64,000 nucleotides of DNA, from positions 1,008,501 through 1,072,500 of the forward strand of contig NC_090114.1 in NCBI RefSeq assembly GCF_023973825.1. The letters are read 5' to 3'. The translations under genes were made by a program, and so were the position numbers. Shown one piece after another: positions 1 to 11,900 of this stretch (its first letter is position 1; the number at the start of each line of letters is the position of its first letter). Source of the DNA: Plasmodium brasilianum (taxonomy: Eukaryota; Apicomplexa; Aconoidasida; Haemosporida; Plasmodiidae). The notes beneath the pieces are model-generated. The model was not told the DNA's origin. It searched no databases and was given only the letters and a program-made list of their open reading frames with translations.

Positions 1-17
1 ATTTTAGCCCTTTTTTC

Positions 18-51
<34 letters not shown>

Positions 52-827
52 TCCATTTTTTTTTTTTTTTTTTTAAATAAAAAAGAGAAAAACCCTTCAC
101 TATATGTAGCATGTGTATATATATGTATATTTTAAAATATTTTATTTAACGAAGTTTCGTTTTCTTCTTTTTTTTTTTTTTCCTTTTTTCGGTTTTTAAC
201 TTTCTTCCCCCAATAATTATTCTCGGCTAAAGAAATATAAAAAATAATTTTAAATATGATCAAAAACATACATGTTAATTATTTGTTTTACATTTAATAT
301 AAAAGAATTAAAAGGGTCAAAATAATTAAAATAATTGTACATTCAACACACTATTTAAAGATTGAACATAGCTCGGAATAGTGTTTCTGCGTGCACCTTC
401 ATTTAAACGGAATGAAGGTATATTCGTAATATATACGTATACATACCTATTATGTATATATATATATATACACATGCATGTACAAAAATTTCTGTACAAC
501 TGCCTACATTTTTTTCTCACCTATTGTGTAGTCACTTCATTTAATATGTTTCACTAAATGTGAGACCTGCACAATGTACATGTACAATGCACTCGAAAAT
601 AAGGTATGAAACATACATTAGAGTTTCTGTTAAACTTGTAAAAGCAAGGTATACTTAGCACTTAGCAGTGAAGTATGACTTGCTAACTACGCGTAATTGC
701 AAATTTACGCAGTGGTACTATCGCTTATATTGATATCAACGTGAAGTTCAATTTTATTTTATTTTTTTTTCATATCCAAATGTGAAAAGAGTTACTTGGA
801 AAAAAAAAAAAGAAAAGAAAGTATTCA

Positions 828-859
<32 letters not shown>

Positions 860-1071
860 CGTACATACATACATATACACATATATGTACATACAAGTAC
901 ATATATTTACATACACGAATATACCTTGAACCCTAAGGTACTTTTTCAAAATATTCAATAACCGCTCTATAGCGTAGCATACAAAGGTGCAAACCATATA
1001 ACCTGCTTGAATAACAAAAATTGAGTGTACAATTTTGCGAATTATGAAGTAAAAAATCGAATAAAACTTAC

Positions 1072-1149
1072 GAGAGTGATCGTTAAGCAAAACTGTTTAC
1101 TGTGATGATGTTCAACATCTCCAACTGAGATAGTAAAAGAACTTTTCAT
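1072..1149 (-). CDS. Possible first exon of an unidentified minus-strand gene
   Basis: An ATG at 1149 opens 26 codons beginning MKSSFTISVGDVEHHH and ending at a strong donor (CTC|GTAAGT, intron from 1071) in phase 0. The peptide is not low complexity, unlike most chance frames in this DNA. Possible downstream exons near 895-1005 and 326-400 do not join cleanly: the most open frame at 900-1005 needs phase 1. The gene would be divergent from the proteasome gene, with about 190 bp between start codons. Product unknown. It may be chance. Confidence 0.25.
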
Positions 1150-1156
1150 TCAATAA

Positions 1157-1299
1157 ACGAGTGTATGTACCAGCATACTAATAATTTAACGAATACACGA
1201 GTGTTTGTACCAGCATACTAATAATTTAACGAATACACGAGTGTTTGTATCAACAAACTAATAATTTAACGAATACACGAGTGTTTGACCTAATAAACG
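1157..1299. repeat. 40-bp tandem repeat, about 3.5 copies
   Basis: Copies start at about 1157, 1197, 1237 and 1277. Each begins ACGAGTGT and carries ACTAATAATTTAACGAATAC. The array ends 40 bp before the proteasome ATG, so it lies in the promoter or 5' leader. Confidence 0.85.
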
Positions 1300-1337
1300 T
1301 ATCTTATTTATGTAGTGAAAAAATTATTTGAACAAAA

Positions 1338-1431
1338 ATGACGCTAGGGCCAGTAGTGACAGGAACTTCAGTAATAGCTTTGAAGTACAAAAATGGAATA
1401 ATGATTGCAGCAGATAAGAAAGGTGTGTATA

Positions 1432-1462
<31 letters not shown>

Positions 1463-2790
1463 GTATATATACATATATATATATATGTATACGTATATAC
1501 ATATGTATACGTATATACATATGTATACGTATATACATATGTATACGTATATACATATGTATGTGCATATTGTTACTTGTTTACGAGAAGCTCTTATTGT
1601 TGATTATAAAATGACGAGAGTTTCATTGTACTTTTTCGTGTGGATGTTTCTTCCATTCATTTAGTTACACAAATGTTTCGTACATCGCTCGAGTGGGCAC
1701 AAATACATGGGTGTGTAGTGTATATAATGTTATTGTCTGCACGTGCTCTTGGCTTTCCCCAATGGAGTAGCTATTTTGTTTTTTGTTCGTATATTTATTT
1801 TATGCTACACAGAGCACGTTGAACTGTGTATATGAAGGACTTTTCACGTTACCATGTAGCAATTTACGTCATTTGATTTTTTTTTTTTATAACTTCTTAT
1901 ATTTTATTTATATTATATTTTATTTATATTATTTTTTATTTATATTATATTTTATTTATATTATTTTTTATTTATATTATTTTTTATTTATATTATATTT
2001 TATTTATATTATTTTTTATTTATATTATTTTTTATTTATATTATATTTTATTTATATTATTTTTTTTTTTTCCCCTTCCCCCCGCCTTGTCCGACTTACA
2101 GCTAGCTATGGGAGTTACGCAAAATTTCAAAATGTCCAAAGAATATTCAAAATAAACAATAAAACAGTAATGAGTTTTAGCGGCGAGTTAGGAGATGCCC
2201 AGTATTTACATGAATTACTTTCACGTGTTAATGTAAACAATGTAACAGAAAAAAAGAGTAAGTATGATGTACATGATACGAAATATTACCATTCATATGT
2301 GAGTAGATTGTTTTACAACAGAAAGAATAAAATAGATCCTTTATTTAATACAATAATAATAGCTGGAGTAAATTCACAAGAATATGATGACAATGATAAA
2401 AATATATTACTCTTTTCAGATAACATAAAAAAGGAAGAAGCATATAAAGATATTGATAAAAATGATTTGTATATTGGTTTTGTTGATATGCATGGAACGA
2501 ATTTTGCTGCTGATTATATAACTACAGGATATGCTCGTTACTTTGCTTTAACATTGTTAAGAAATCAGTACAAGGATAATATGACTGAAGATGAAGCTCG
2601 AACTTTGATTAATGAGTGCTTAAGGATATTGTATTTTCGTGATACAACGGCTTCTAACAAAATACAGATAGTTAAGGTTACTAGCAAAGGAGTGGAGTAT
2701 GAACAGCCATATATCCTCGCCTGTGAATTAAACTCGGACAAGTACGTCTACCCCTCCACAATGCTGCCCTCTACAGGTTGCATGTGGTAA
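1338..2790 (+). CDS. Proteasome subunit beta type-4 (20S core beta7 position)
   Basis: Non-catalytic beta-ring subunit of the 20S proteasome, acting in cytosol and nucleus. Two exons: 1338-1422 and 2102-2790, joined in phase 1 (AAAG|GTGTGT ... TTACAG|CTAGC), giving 257 aa. Exon 1 encodes [23 protein letters not shown], matching the PSMB4/Pre4 N-terminus. Exon 2 continues with [20 protein letters not shown] and later [26 protein letters not shown] and [18 protein letters not shown], all characteristic of PSMB4. The segment around residues 85-120 is a short parasite-type insertion. Family knowledge says this subunit lacks peptidase activity and helps close the ring. The intron (679 nt) holds two unrelated tandem repeats. 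The frame continuing upstream of exon 2 is intronic. Confidence 0.95.
1484..1562. repeat. 18-bp AT-rich tandem repeat in proteasome intron
   Basis: About four copies of an 18-bp unit (ATGTATACGTATATACAT, itself nearly palindromic) inside the single intron. Confidence 0.8.
1900..2062. repeat. T-rich tandem repeat in proteasome intron
   Basis: Repeated TTTATATTATATTTTA/TTTATATTATTTTTTA blocks of about 16-17 bp run almost to the polypyrimidine tract before the acceptor at 2100-2101. Confidence 0.75.
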
Positions 2791-2811
2791 CGGGGTTTCT
2801 TTGAGCCCGTT

Positions 2812-3006
2812 CGAAGCATTAGTTTGATGCGTATCTGTTCGAAGCGTTAGTTTGATTAGTCTGTTCGAAGTGTTAGTTTGATTCGTCTGTTCGAAGCATT
2901 AGTTTGATGCGTATCTGTTCGAAGTGTTAGTTTGATGCGTATCTGTTCGAAGTGTTAGTTTGATGCGCATCTGTTCGAAGTGTTAGTTTGATGCGCATCT
3001 GTTCGT
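2812..3006. repeat. 24-28-bp tandem repeat just after the proteasome stop
   Basis: About seven copies starting GTTCGAAG, followed by YRTTAGTTTGAT and a variable end. The array begins 20 bp after the stop codon and probably lies in the 3' UTR. Confidence 0.85.
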
Positions 3007-3252
3007 AGGTTCAGTTTTTCTATTCAATTTTTTCCATAATTTTTTGCTTCAGTGCTTGGCATTAATTCGAGGCATTAACTTTTAGTTTCAGTTTATAGCG
3101 CCATTTTGTTATTACATTTAACTTTATCTTGTAACGACAATTTTTGGAATGAACTTTTAACTGCAGTTAGTGTAGCTTCTCTTTTTTCCAAATTTTTTCC
3201 CCATTTTTTCAATATTTTTTCAATATTTTTTCATAATTCTTTCCATTATTTT

Positions 3253-3525
3253 TACTTAATTTTTTCATATTTTTTCCACATTTATTTATTATTTTTTCTC
3301 TATTTTTTCTCCATTTTTTCATATTTTTTCCACATTTATTTATTATTTTTTCTCTATTTTTTCTCCATTTTTTCATATTTTTTCCACATTTATTTATTAT
3401 TTTTTCTCTATTTTTTCTCCATTTTTTCATATTTTTTCCATATTTATTTATTATTTTTTCTCTATTTTTTCTCCATTTTTTCATATTTTTTCCATATTTA
3501 TTTATTATTTTTTCTCTATTTTTTC
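3253..3525. repeat. 54-bp tandem repeat, about 5 copies
   Basis: The anchor CTCCATTTTTTCATA recurs at 3309, 3363, 3417 and 3471, an exact 54-bp spacing. Because 54 is a multiple of 3, long repetitive frames stay open on both strands. I treat these as non-coding. Confidence 0.85.
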
Positions 3526-4309
3526 ATAATTTTACTCCATCATCTCCCCGTTGTATGAGCATACTACTACTTCTTTTGAATTGCGACAGGAAAAACATGA
3601 AAAATTCCAGTCAGTAGAGATAATGAAGTTTAAAAAAAATTAAAAAAAAAAAAAATGTGAGATTGTCTCGTGTTTACGTGTTCTGGGTGTATCATTGAAT
3701 GTGTAAGCATGTATGTGTGTGGAAAAAAAAAAGGGGGGGGGAAGATAACGCTGTATAAATTTAGGCATGTGTGAAGGTACATATATACACAATACATGTA
3801 TAATGCCGATGTACCTGTGTAGAGGAAAAGGTGTGGTGCCTACTTGAGAAAGGCTACTGTGCGTAATTTGATTAAAAAGGGAAACATTAAAAAGTTATTT
3901 ATTAAGAAGTAACAAAAGAGTAGGCACTTACACAATTTTTGTTTCAGCAAAATGGAGTATGCAATGCGCCAAAAATTGGTAGAAATAAAAGTAGTAGCGA
4001 CTGTAGCAGCATCAACGATAACAAATAGTGGAAATTAAAAAATACCCTATGCTGTGGTATGGCATATATAATTGGCATGTGCCGTGTTGCTCATTTGCAC
4101 GAGGAAAAAAAGATAGAAAAAAAGATGTAGGCAGGATGCAAACACGAAAACGATCTAGGGATGGCGGTTTGAACACGAATAATCAACCACACTGCGTAAT
4201 CCTGAGGGCATCAGTATGCAATTACACAGATTAGAAAGTGCATCATACACTTAGATATATTTCCTAATAGAGAAGGGGATAAACAGATCCACTACTCCCA
4301 CACGCGTAC

Positions 4310-5668
4310 TCATAAGTAGGTGTGATTGAAGTAATCATCTCGTTCAGCACTCTTGTACTCATCAATAAGATTTTGCGTAATTTCTTTGGAGGATTCCATT
4401 TCTTCAAAATTTCCTTGCCCATCAGCACTTGAAAACATTGGTTCTTTTTTATAATTTTCTAAAAAGGCTCTTCTTTTAAAAAGTCTATCGAACTGAGTAA
4501 CACATCGTTCAAATAAAGTTGATATGGATGTGTGGTTAGCCATCATAAGACCACAAACTTTATGTGTTGAAACAACATGAGGTGACTGTTTTGCTAAAGT
4601 TACTTGTATAGATGCAGGATTCCATTTAATAAAATTGACTAATTTTCTATCTCGAATTCTTTGTAATCCTTTATGTACTTGTGTTGGATCTGTTTCTCCT
4701 CTAATGATATTTAAAATGGAAATATACATACCCCTTCTAACTGGTACAGATACCATAATATTTTTAGTATGTAATAATCTTTTCATAACATCTAATACTG
4801 TAGTTTTCTGTACATTAGACACATGTTTTTCAATAGTGATTGGAGTGTAAGACGTTACTAGGAAATGGCATTTCGGATTTATTATTAATGATGATATTAA
4901 ACTAATCATATCATTGTTCATACTACCTGGGTATCTCAAAGTAGTTGTAGATGCTGACATAACATTAGATATAATAGTATTTGTTTGTTGAAATGTAGGA
5001 TTATTTAATTTTAATTTATCTACAAAGATTCTATTCAATGAAGTGTTATCAATAACTACTACACTATCTGTACTTAAAATTAATCTTTTTAAAGTTAATA
5101 TACTATTATATGGTTGAACTACCACATCACTACTCTCATTAGTCAGTAATGGAAAAACAGAAAATGTTTGAATCATCTTTTTTGAATAATTATCATTAAG
5201 TAATTCTAATAAATAACTACCCATACCACTACCAGTACCTCCTGCAATTGAATGAGATAAAATAAATCCTTCTAAATTATCACTGTTATCAACTTCTCTA
5301 TCAATCATATCTATAATTTCTTCTTCTACTTTATGTCCTTGACTATAACCACAACCCCAATTATTCCCAGCACCACCTCCTTCTTTTGATATAAACATAT
5401 TTTCTGGATTATATAAATTACGGAATTCACTTGTCTGAATGCTATTAATAACACGAGGTTCCAAATCGAATAGTAATGCTCTCGGAATAAAATGTTCATC
5501 ATCTGCTTGATAAAAAAATATATCTTTTCTATCTTCATTTAAAAAATTATTATTTTTTAAAATTCCTTCCTGGTCAATATTGTGCTCATTACATAGTTGC
5601 TTCCAAAACTCGACCCCTATTTGGTTTCCGCACTGACCACACTGTAATGTTATTATTTCCCTTGGCAT
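4310..5668 (-). CDS. Gamma-tubulin
   Basis: Nucleates microtubules at the centriolar plaque or spindle pole, as part of gamma-tubulin complexes. Single exon, 452 aa, the usual family length. The N-terminus [18 protein letters not shown] is diagnostic. The GTP-binding region is visible as [15 protein letters not shown] (about residue 100) and the tubulin signature [16 protein letters not shown] (about 142). The start is supported by the family N-terminus. A 17-bp repeat begins about 30 bp upstream of the ATG in the presumed 5' leader. Downstream it converges on the proteasome gene. Confidence 0.97.
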   Translation of the reverse strand: MPREIITLQCGQCGNQIGVEFWKQLCNEHNIDQEGILKNNNFLNEDRKDIFFYQADDEHFIPRALLFDLEPRVINSIQTSEFRNLYNPENMFISKEGGGAGNNWGCGYSQGHKVEEEIIDMIDREVDNSDNLEGFILSHSIAGGTGSGMGSYLLELLNDNYSKKMIQTFSVFPLLTNESSDVVVQPYNSILTLKRLILSTDSVVVIDNTSLNRIFVDKLKLNNPTFQQTNTIISNVMSASTTTLRYPGSMNNDMISLISSLIINPKCHFLVTSYTPITIEKHVSNVQKTTVLDVMKRLLHTKNIMVSVPVRRGMYISILNIIRGETDPTQVHKGLQRIRDRKLVNFIKWNPASIQVTLAKQSPHVVSTHKVCGLMMANHTSISTLFERCVTQFDRLFKRRAFLENYKKEPMFSSADGQGNFEEMESSKEITQNLIDEYKSAERDDYFNHTYL

Positions 5669-5698
5669 TTCAGCTATGCTCGGTTAGTGTGGTAGTAG

Positions 5699-5880
5699 AA
5701 GCAGTAGAACAGTATAAGCAGTAGAACAGTATAAGCAGTAGAATAGCATAAGCAGTAGAACAGTATAAGCAGTAGAACAGTATAAGCAGTAGAATAGCAT
5801 AAGCAGTAGAACAGTATAAGCAGTAGAACAGTATAAGCAGTAGAATAGTATAATCAGTAGAACAGTATAAGCAGTAGAAG
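5699..5880. repeat. 17-bp repeat organised as 51-bp trimers, gamma-tubulin leader
   Basis: About ten copies of AGCAGTAGAACAGTATA. Every third copy carries AATAGCATA in place of AACAGTATA, giving a 51-bp higher-order unit. Confidence 0.85.
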
Positions 5881-6512
5881 CAGCACAGACCGAAGAAACG
5901 TGCACACATATATATGTATGTATATATGTATGTATGTATGTTTGAGGTGCAAAAAAGCTAGAAAAGGCCTCCCCTTACGAGTTTTCTGTGATTGATTGTT
6001 TTTTGGATATATCCTACGGAGTGTTCAGTGGGTGGTATTGTGAAAGAACATGCAGAACATGTAGTGCTTATGTGTGGGAGTAAATTATTTGTTTGGATAC
6101 TAATTTAAGTCGTTCTTTAAAATAGTTCATAATTATTGCTTGTTGGCCTCTCTTGTTACAAAAAAAAAAAAAAAAAAAATTAACTACCGGTATACAGAAG
6201 GCACATGTGAAGCATAAACGTACACAAGTATATATAGTCCAGCAGCGTAAACACACACGTGCATATACTAGATTAAACATATAAACACACACAACGCGCT
6301 TGTGCAAATTTTCCCCTTTCTTGCAGAGAAAATAAATTGATTATTCCCCTCTCCTTTAGGAAATAGTAAGAGAATAAGTTGAACGAAAAAAAAAAAAAAG
6401 GTAATTTGCCGCTAATTTTTTTTGCTTCGTATATTTTTGCTCCCCTTCTTCCCTTATTCCTGCTTAATTAATTTCGCAGTTATTGTTAGTAAATTTGCTA
6501 ATTATTTTGTCG

Positions 6513-6635
6513 ATTAACTTCTTAATTTGTTAACTTCTTAATTTGTTAACTTCTTAATTTGTTAACTTCTTAATTTGTTAACTTCTTAATTTGTTAACTT
6601 CTTAATTTGTTAACTTCCTAATTTGCTAACCTCTT
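6513..6635. repeat. 16-bp tandem repeat
   Basis: About seven copies of TTAACTTCTTAATTTG, the last ones degenerate. Confidence 0.85.
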
Positions 6636-6679
6636 TCTCCTTCCCTGTTTTTTAATCAAATGGTATAAATTTTTTGAAG

Positions 6680-6846
6680 CAGTCCCTTTTCTTTCTTTTC
6701 TTTCTTTTCCTTTTTTTCTTTTTTTTCTTTCTTTTCCTTTTTTTCTTTCTTTTCTTTCTTTTCGTTTTTTTCTTTCTTTTCTCTCTTTTCTTTCTTTTCG
6801 TTTTTTTCTTTCTTTTCTTTCTTTTCGTTTTTTTTCTTTCTTTCTT
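6680..6846. repeat. Long homopyrimidine tract (CTTT-rich)
   Basis: Almost unbroken C/T strand built from TTTCTTTCTTTTC blocks with occasional G. Such mirror-symmetric pyrimidine tracts can form triplex DNA. No function is shown here. Confidence 0.75.
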
Positions 6847-6986
6847 TTTTTAAATGTCTAAGTTAAATTCAACAAAATACAGGAATGCTCCAAAAATTTT
6901 CCAATTCGTAAAAAATTAGCTGAACGTTAAGGAACATCTTTTTCCCTTTTCCTGAACATATAATATTTTTAAAACAATATAAACTA

Positions 6987-7022
<36 letters not shown>

Positions 7023-8668
7023 CTTTTCTTTTCCTGATATTATTTTAATGACACAGTGTTCTTCAGTGGTCAAGCTAAAAATATGGGAAACGTGGTTAAA
7101 TTTGGAAAAATACAGAGAAATGTTCTTAAAAACATAGAACTATAGTTCAATGCAGTTAAGGTGTACACACATGTGAATGTTTGTATTTTGTATATGAACT
7201 TTTCGCATACGTATTTGCAAGGGGTAAGATGACTGCATGATGCGATTGTATTCCTATGTATGTTTATTGGTATGCTTATCCGCTCGCTCATCCATTTGCG
7301 TATTCGTGTGTACTGCCCTTTTGTTTGCGTTCATATTCGATTTCAAATGCGAATACCACGTATCGCATATATTTACAAATGTATTTTCTCCTTTTCCTTT
7401 TTCTGCTTTCTCTAAATTTGTGTTTCTTTCAAGCGAATGCATTCCACTGAGTAAGCAGTAATTTCTTCCCCTTTTGATTACCATCAGTAAAAAGGAGCAT
7501 GAGGGGTAACACATATAAGATACATACATATGCATATATATATATATATAATACATATATATATATGTGCACATGTATTGTACATGTGTGTAATTATGTA
7601 CGTACACACACAAATAGCAACAATTAATTGTCCATGTTGTGACTATTTTTTTTTTTTTTTTAAATTAATGAACATGCATAATATTTTTTTATAATCATAT
7701 TACAAGTCTTATTTATTAATTTTTTTAAAATAATTTATTCTCCCCCTTTCCCCATTTATCAAAGATCAATGCAGTGGTTAAATATGAACAAAAAGACATA
7801 GATATATATACGTGGCACATAAAATTACGCATGTACAAATTTTGCCACAGTATTTTTATGTGTTTTTTAAAAAAAAAAAAAGGCGCAAAAAAAAATAAAT
7901 GAAAAATTTTAATAAGTCGGAAGAAAAGATGACACAGCATAAAGTGAGGCAAATTGAAACGAAATGCGATATAATAAAATAAAAAAAAAAAAAATGCTAC
8001 TTTTTTATGAACATGCAAGAAAATAATTGTAACCGTAATATGTAAATGAGTAGGGGGGAGGGCAGTATATATCATAATAAAAGTAAAACTAAGAAAAAAA
8101 GGAGGATGTAAGAAATGTGTGTGTATTTAACCATTTTTCTACATAAATTTCGCGAAAAAAAACATCATAAAAAGCATAAAACTTAAAAATGTAAAAACAA
8201 AAGTTACACTTAAAAAAAAAAAAAGAAAAAAAAGACATGCAGTAAAAGATTGAAGGAACAATAAAAAAGGGTTGACTGCGCGGGGCACAAAAAAATAAAA
8301 AAGAGTAGGAATAAGACAAAAAAGAATATAACATAACTGTATTGAACAAATTTGAATGGAATAAATAAACATAGGAGGAATTAAAATGACAACATTGTAT
8401 AGCTAGCCAAAATAAAAATGAAACCCTATCCGCATACAAATAAGCGCGGGAAGAGCCTTTCTGATGGAATGGGAAAAATACAAATTACTTCCTTACCTTG
8501 GTCAGGTAAAAATGGACTCAAAAAAAATAATTACGTCAAAAATATTTTGTCTTCAAATATGAAAATTTACCTGTTCTCACCATTGTGTCAAAAAAGGCGT
8601 AAAACAGTACCACAAAAAAAGAAATTACAACTGTGCGGAACACTGCGCGGTGGGGGAAAAAAAAAATT

Positions 8669-8862
8669 AAATTAAACAAAATTAAACAAAATTAAGCGAA
8701 ATTAAACAAAATTAAACAAAATTAAACGAAATTAAACAAAATTAAACGAAATTAAACAAAATTAAACGAAATTACGCAAAATTACGCAAAATTACGTAAA
8801 ATTACGCAGAATTACGCAGAATTACGCAGAATTACGCAGAATTACGCGGAATTACACAAAAT
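8669..8862. repeat. 10-bp tandem repeat downstream of the GRAM gene
   Basis: About 19 copies. The left part is AAATTAAACA/AAATTAAACG and the right part drifts to AAATTACGCA and GAATTACGCA. It ends about 45 bp from the GRAM gene stop codon. Confidence 0.9.
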
Positions 8863-8907
8863 TTACGCGAATGAACTGCATTATGCAGACTCGGAAAAAA
8901 TGCACAT

Positions 8908-11900
8908 TCACCCGTGCGTGGTATTTCTTTTTTTTCTTTTTTTTCTTTTTTTTCCATTACCTATATTATTCGTCAAATTCTGGGGGGAGAAGTCCACATG
9001 TTTGTTAAAGTAACTTATCACACTATCCCTTGCAGTGCTACATTTCGAAAATAGAGTACTAACAGTGCTCATCTCATTTATAAAGTCCTTTGGATAGATC
9101 GAAATTTCGTCAATTTCGAATCTAGGATTTTCAACCATAGATATGATGTTTTCTTCGTCCCTTATGGGTCTTCTGCTGTCTTCATTTGTCTGCATAGCAT
9201 TATAACGTTCAGTTTTGTGTACAACGTCATTATCATAATAATAATTATACCCATCCTCCTTTTTATGGATATTACATTTTTTATATCTCTTTTTAATAGC
9301 TTCAGTAGTGTATCTCTTTAAGTTTATTAGAGATTTTTCTAACTCTGGCATTGCATTACTTTTTATTTGACCCTTAAAAAAGGTATGTTTAACAAAAGAA
9401 ATATCATAAAAAAAATCAATATGTGTATTATTATGGTGCTCATTGTTATGCCTAACCTGGTTCCCTTTATCACCTACAACGTTATGCATATGTACAGTAA
9501 CAACTGTGTGGAAGCATCCAGCAAGTGGAACATTACATAACAGAACTAAAACTTTTTGAATAATTATGTTATTTTCAAAAAAGAAAAAACTTAATTTTTC
9601 TTTCACATTCGATCTGGATGGCATTCCAAATACTTTTTTTTTTTTATCATCATCAAATAAAGAAACATTATATAAAAATTCACAAGTGAAAAATTTATTT
9701 TGTTCATATATTTTATCTAAATTTCGTAAATTATCATAATTTAAATTTTTTGGATTTTTTTCCAATACGTTTCTAACTAAAGGATTATCATTATCAAATT
9801 TAGAAAAAATGTCTAAAAATAATTGCTTAAAATAATATTCATGTATATAAAGACTATCTATATGATTATTACATTGTATATATTTCTTTTCCTTTAAAAT
9901 ATCTTCTTCTTTAGAACTAATTTTCATTGGTAGAGCATTCTTTCTAGATTCTATCTTAACACCCCTATCCAATTTGTCAGTTATTACATTTGTCACATCA
10001 TCACCTGGTTGTTCATCTGCTTCTTTTAAGTTGCCCCCAAAAATGTAGTTAGTCCTTCGTAGACCTTCCTCTATATTTGGAGTGCCTTCCCTTGCTTTTA
10101 CGCTTTTTTCCTGTTCATGGTCATGCTTTTCCTCTACTTCTTCCTGTACTTCTTCCTTTATCTCTTCATCATCATCATCAACTAATTCTTCATTGCTATC
10201 AATCACTATACCCTTTTTAGGAATTTCACCTACATTATTGTAGTTCCGAATCATATCATTTATCACGTTATAAGCATGGTCTCTATGCACAAATGAAGTG
10301 AATAAGAATGATTTATTTTTTGTTACAACTTTAAGAGCATTTGGAATAAAATGAAAAGAAGATATTTTCTCTACTAATTGTATAGCATCGTAATTTATTC
10401 TTACTACCGAATTTTTTGAAAAAAAAGCATTAAATAGAGAAATGAAATATACACTATCATGAGTTATACATATCTTTCCTTGAATTAGTATCTTCTTTGA
10501 TAAGGCACAACTGTATGTACTTATGGAGCTCCTTACTATTGCATCGAAATCTTCTTTTGCAGATAATCGGTACGTAAAACTGTCGTCTGGTATAAGCGGT
10601 CCCTCCGCAGAAACTCTACTGGTTTCTTTACTTACTTCCGGAGGTGCTAATGCACCTTCGATTTTATCGTCCAGTATGTCTACCTTATCCGGCTCCTCCT
10701 GCTTCTCTGACTTCTCTAACTTCTCCGGTTCCCCCTCTTTTTTAACATAACTGAGTGGATAAATTCTTCCACAACTAAAAAATTTATCTGTTTTTATTGT
10801 TGACTGCAATCTCTTTCTTTCTTCATATTTTTTTTTAATTAACATTAGCACATCGTCACTCAGATCCTCTAGCAATAACGCACTATAATCATACGATTCC
10901 TTTTGTTCCTGTCGTGCTTTTACCCCTATATCCGTTTGCGCCTCTGTTACTGCCATCTCTTGTGCTTTCGATTCCTCTTGTGATTTCGCTTCTCCCTGTG
11001 CTTCTTTCGATTCCTCTTGTACTTCTTTTGCTTCTGCAGTTTCTTTTGCTTTTTCTTGTGCTTCTTTCAGTTCCTCCTGTACTTCCTTCACTTCTTCTTT
11101 CTCTTTCACATCTTGTGCATCTTTTACCTCTTCTTGTGCATCTTTTACCTCTTCTTGTGTTTCTTTTACTTCTTGTAATTCTTTAACTTCTTGCTTTTTC
11201 ATTTCTTGTTCTTTCACTTGTAATTCTTCTACCTCTTCTTGCTCTTTCACTTCTTCTAATTCTTTAACTTCTTGCTTTTTCATTTCTTGTTCTTTCACTT
11301 GTAATTCTTCTACCTCTTCTTGCCCTTTCACTTCTTCTAATTCTTCCACCTCTTCTTGCCCTTTCACTTCTTCTAATTCTTCCACCTCTTCTTGCCCTTT
11401 CACTTCTTCTAATTCTTCCACCTCTTCTTGCCCTTTCACTTCTTCTAATTCTTCCACCTCTTCTTTCCCTTTCACTTCTTCTAGTTCTTTCACTTCTTGT
11501 AATTCTCTTATTTCCTCTTTCTCTTTCATTTGTGCTTCCTTAACCTCCTCCTGTTTATCTGTAGCGTCTTCCTGAGCTTCCATTTCCACTTGTACTTCTA
11601 ATACCCCATGTGCCTCTTTCACTTCTATATCACCCTCCTCAACTTGTGCATCCAGTTCCACCCCCTGAGCAACACCTTGGACATTTCCTATTATTTTTTC
11701 TTTTGTTTTGCATTCATCTTCATCAAATATACAAACGTCTTTATACCTTGCAACTAAATCTTTCCGTATTTTTGAAGAAATTTCTGTTCTAATATTTTCA
11801 GTCAGCACCTCCGAGGTCAATCTCGATGGAGGTACATATTCATCAAAATAAATTCCTTGGTTTACATTATTATAACAATTCATGCTATTTAAATTTTCAT

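Larger units (their letters stand above)
1..1337. other. Upstream region of the proteasome gene
   Basis: AT-rich flank with (AT)n runs, poly(T) tracts and a 40-bp tandem repeat close to the proteasome start codon. On the minus strand there is one possible first exon (1072-1149) and a non-repetitive open stretch near 330-430 ending in a stop at 326. I could not join the two with consistent splice phases, so no complete gene is claimed here. Confidence 0.5.
2791..4309. other. Convergent intergenic region, proteasome / gamma-tubulin
   Basis: Shared 3' region of two convergent genes. It holds two tandem arrays (2812-3006 and 3253-3525), poly(A) runs near 3630 and 3725, and a less repetitive stretch from 3760 to 4270. 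Frames in the latter (for example a 68-codon frame at 4028) have no homology I recognise. Confidence 0.6.
5669..8907. other. Intergenic region upstream of gamma-tubulin
   Basis: Presumed promoter and leader of gamma-tubulin on the left and 3' UTR of the GRAM gene on the right. It holds a 17-bp array (5699-5880), a 16-bp array (6513-6635), a 170-bp pyrimidine tract (6680-6846), a poly(T) run near 6990-7022, and a 10-bp array (8669-8862). An 85-codon plus-strand frame (8418-8675) is discussed in the findings. I see no convincing gene. Confidence 0.55.

Noticed and set aside
1783..2101. Long hydrophobic N-terminus on proteasome exon 2
   Set aside because: It is the T-rich intron read through. 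The spliced junction at 1422/2102 restores the PSMB4 motif exactly.
2796..2880. tRNA-like T-loop motif GTTCGAA
   Set aside because: No acceptor-stem pairing or D-arm could be drawn. The motif belongs to a tandem repeat.
10914..11186. Leu-rich plus-strand frame opposite the GRAM gene
   Set aside because: Complement of the Glu/Lys repeat coding region.
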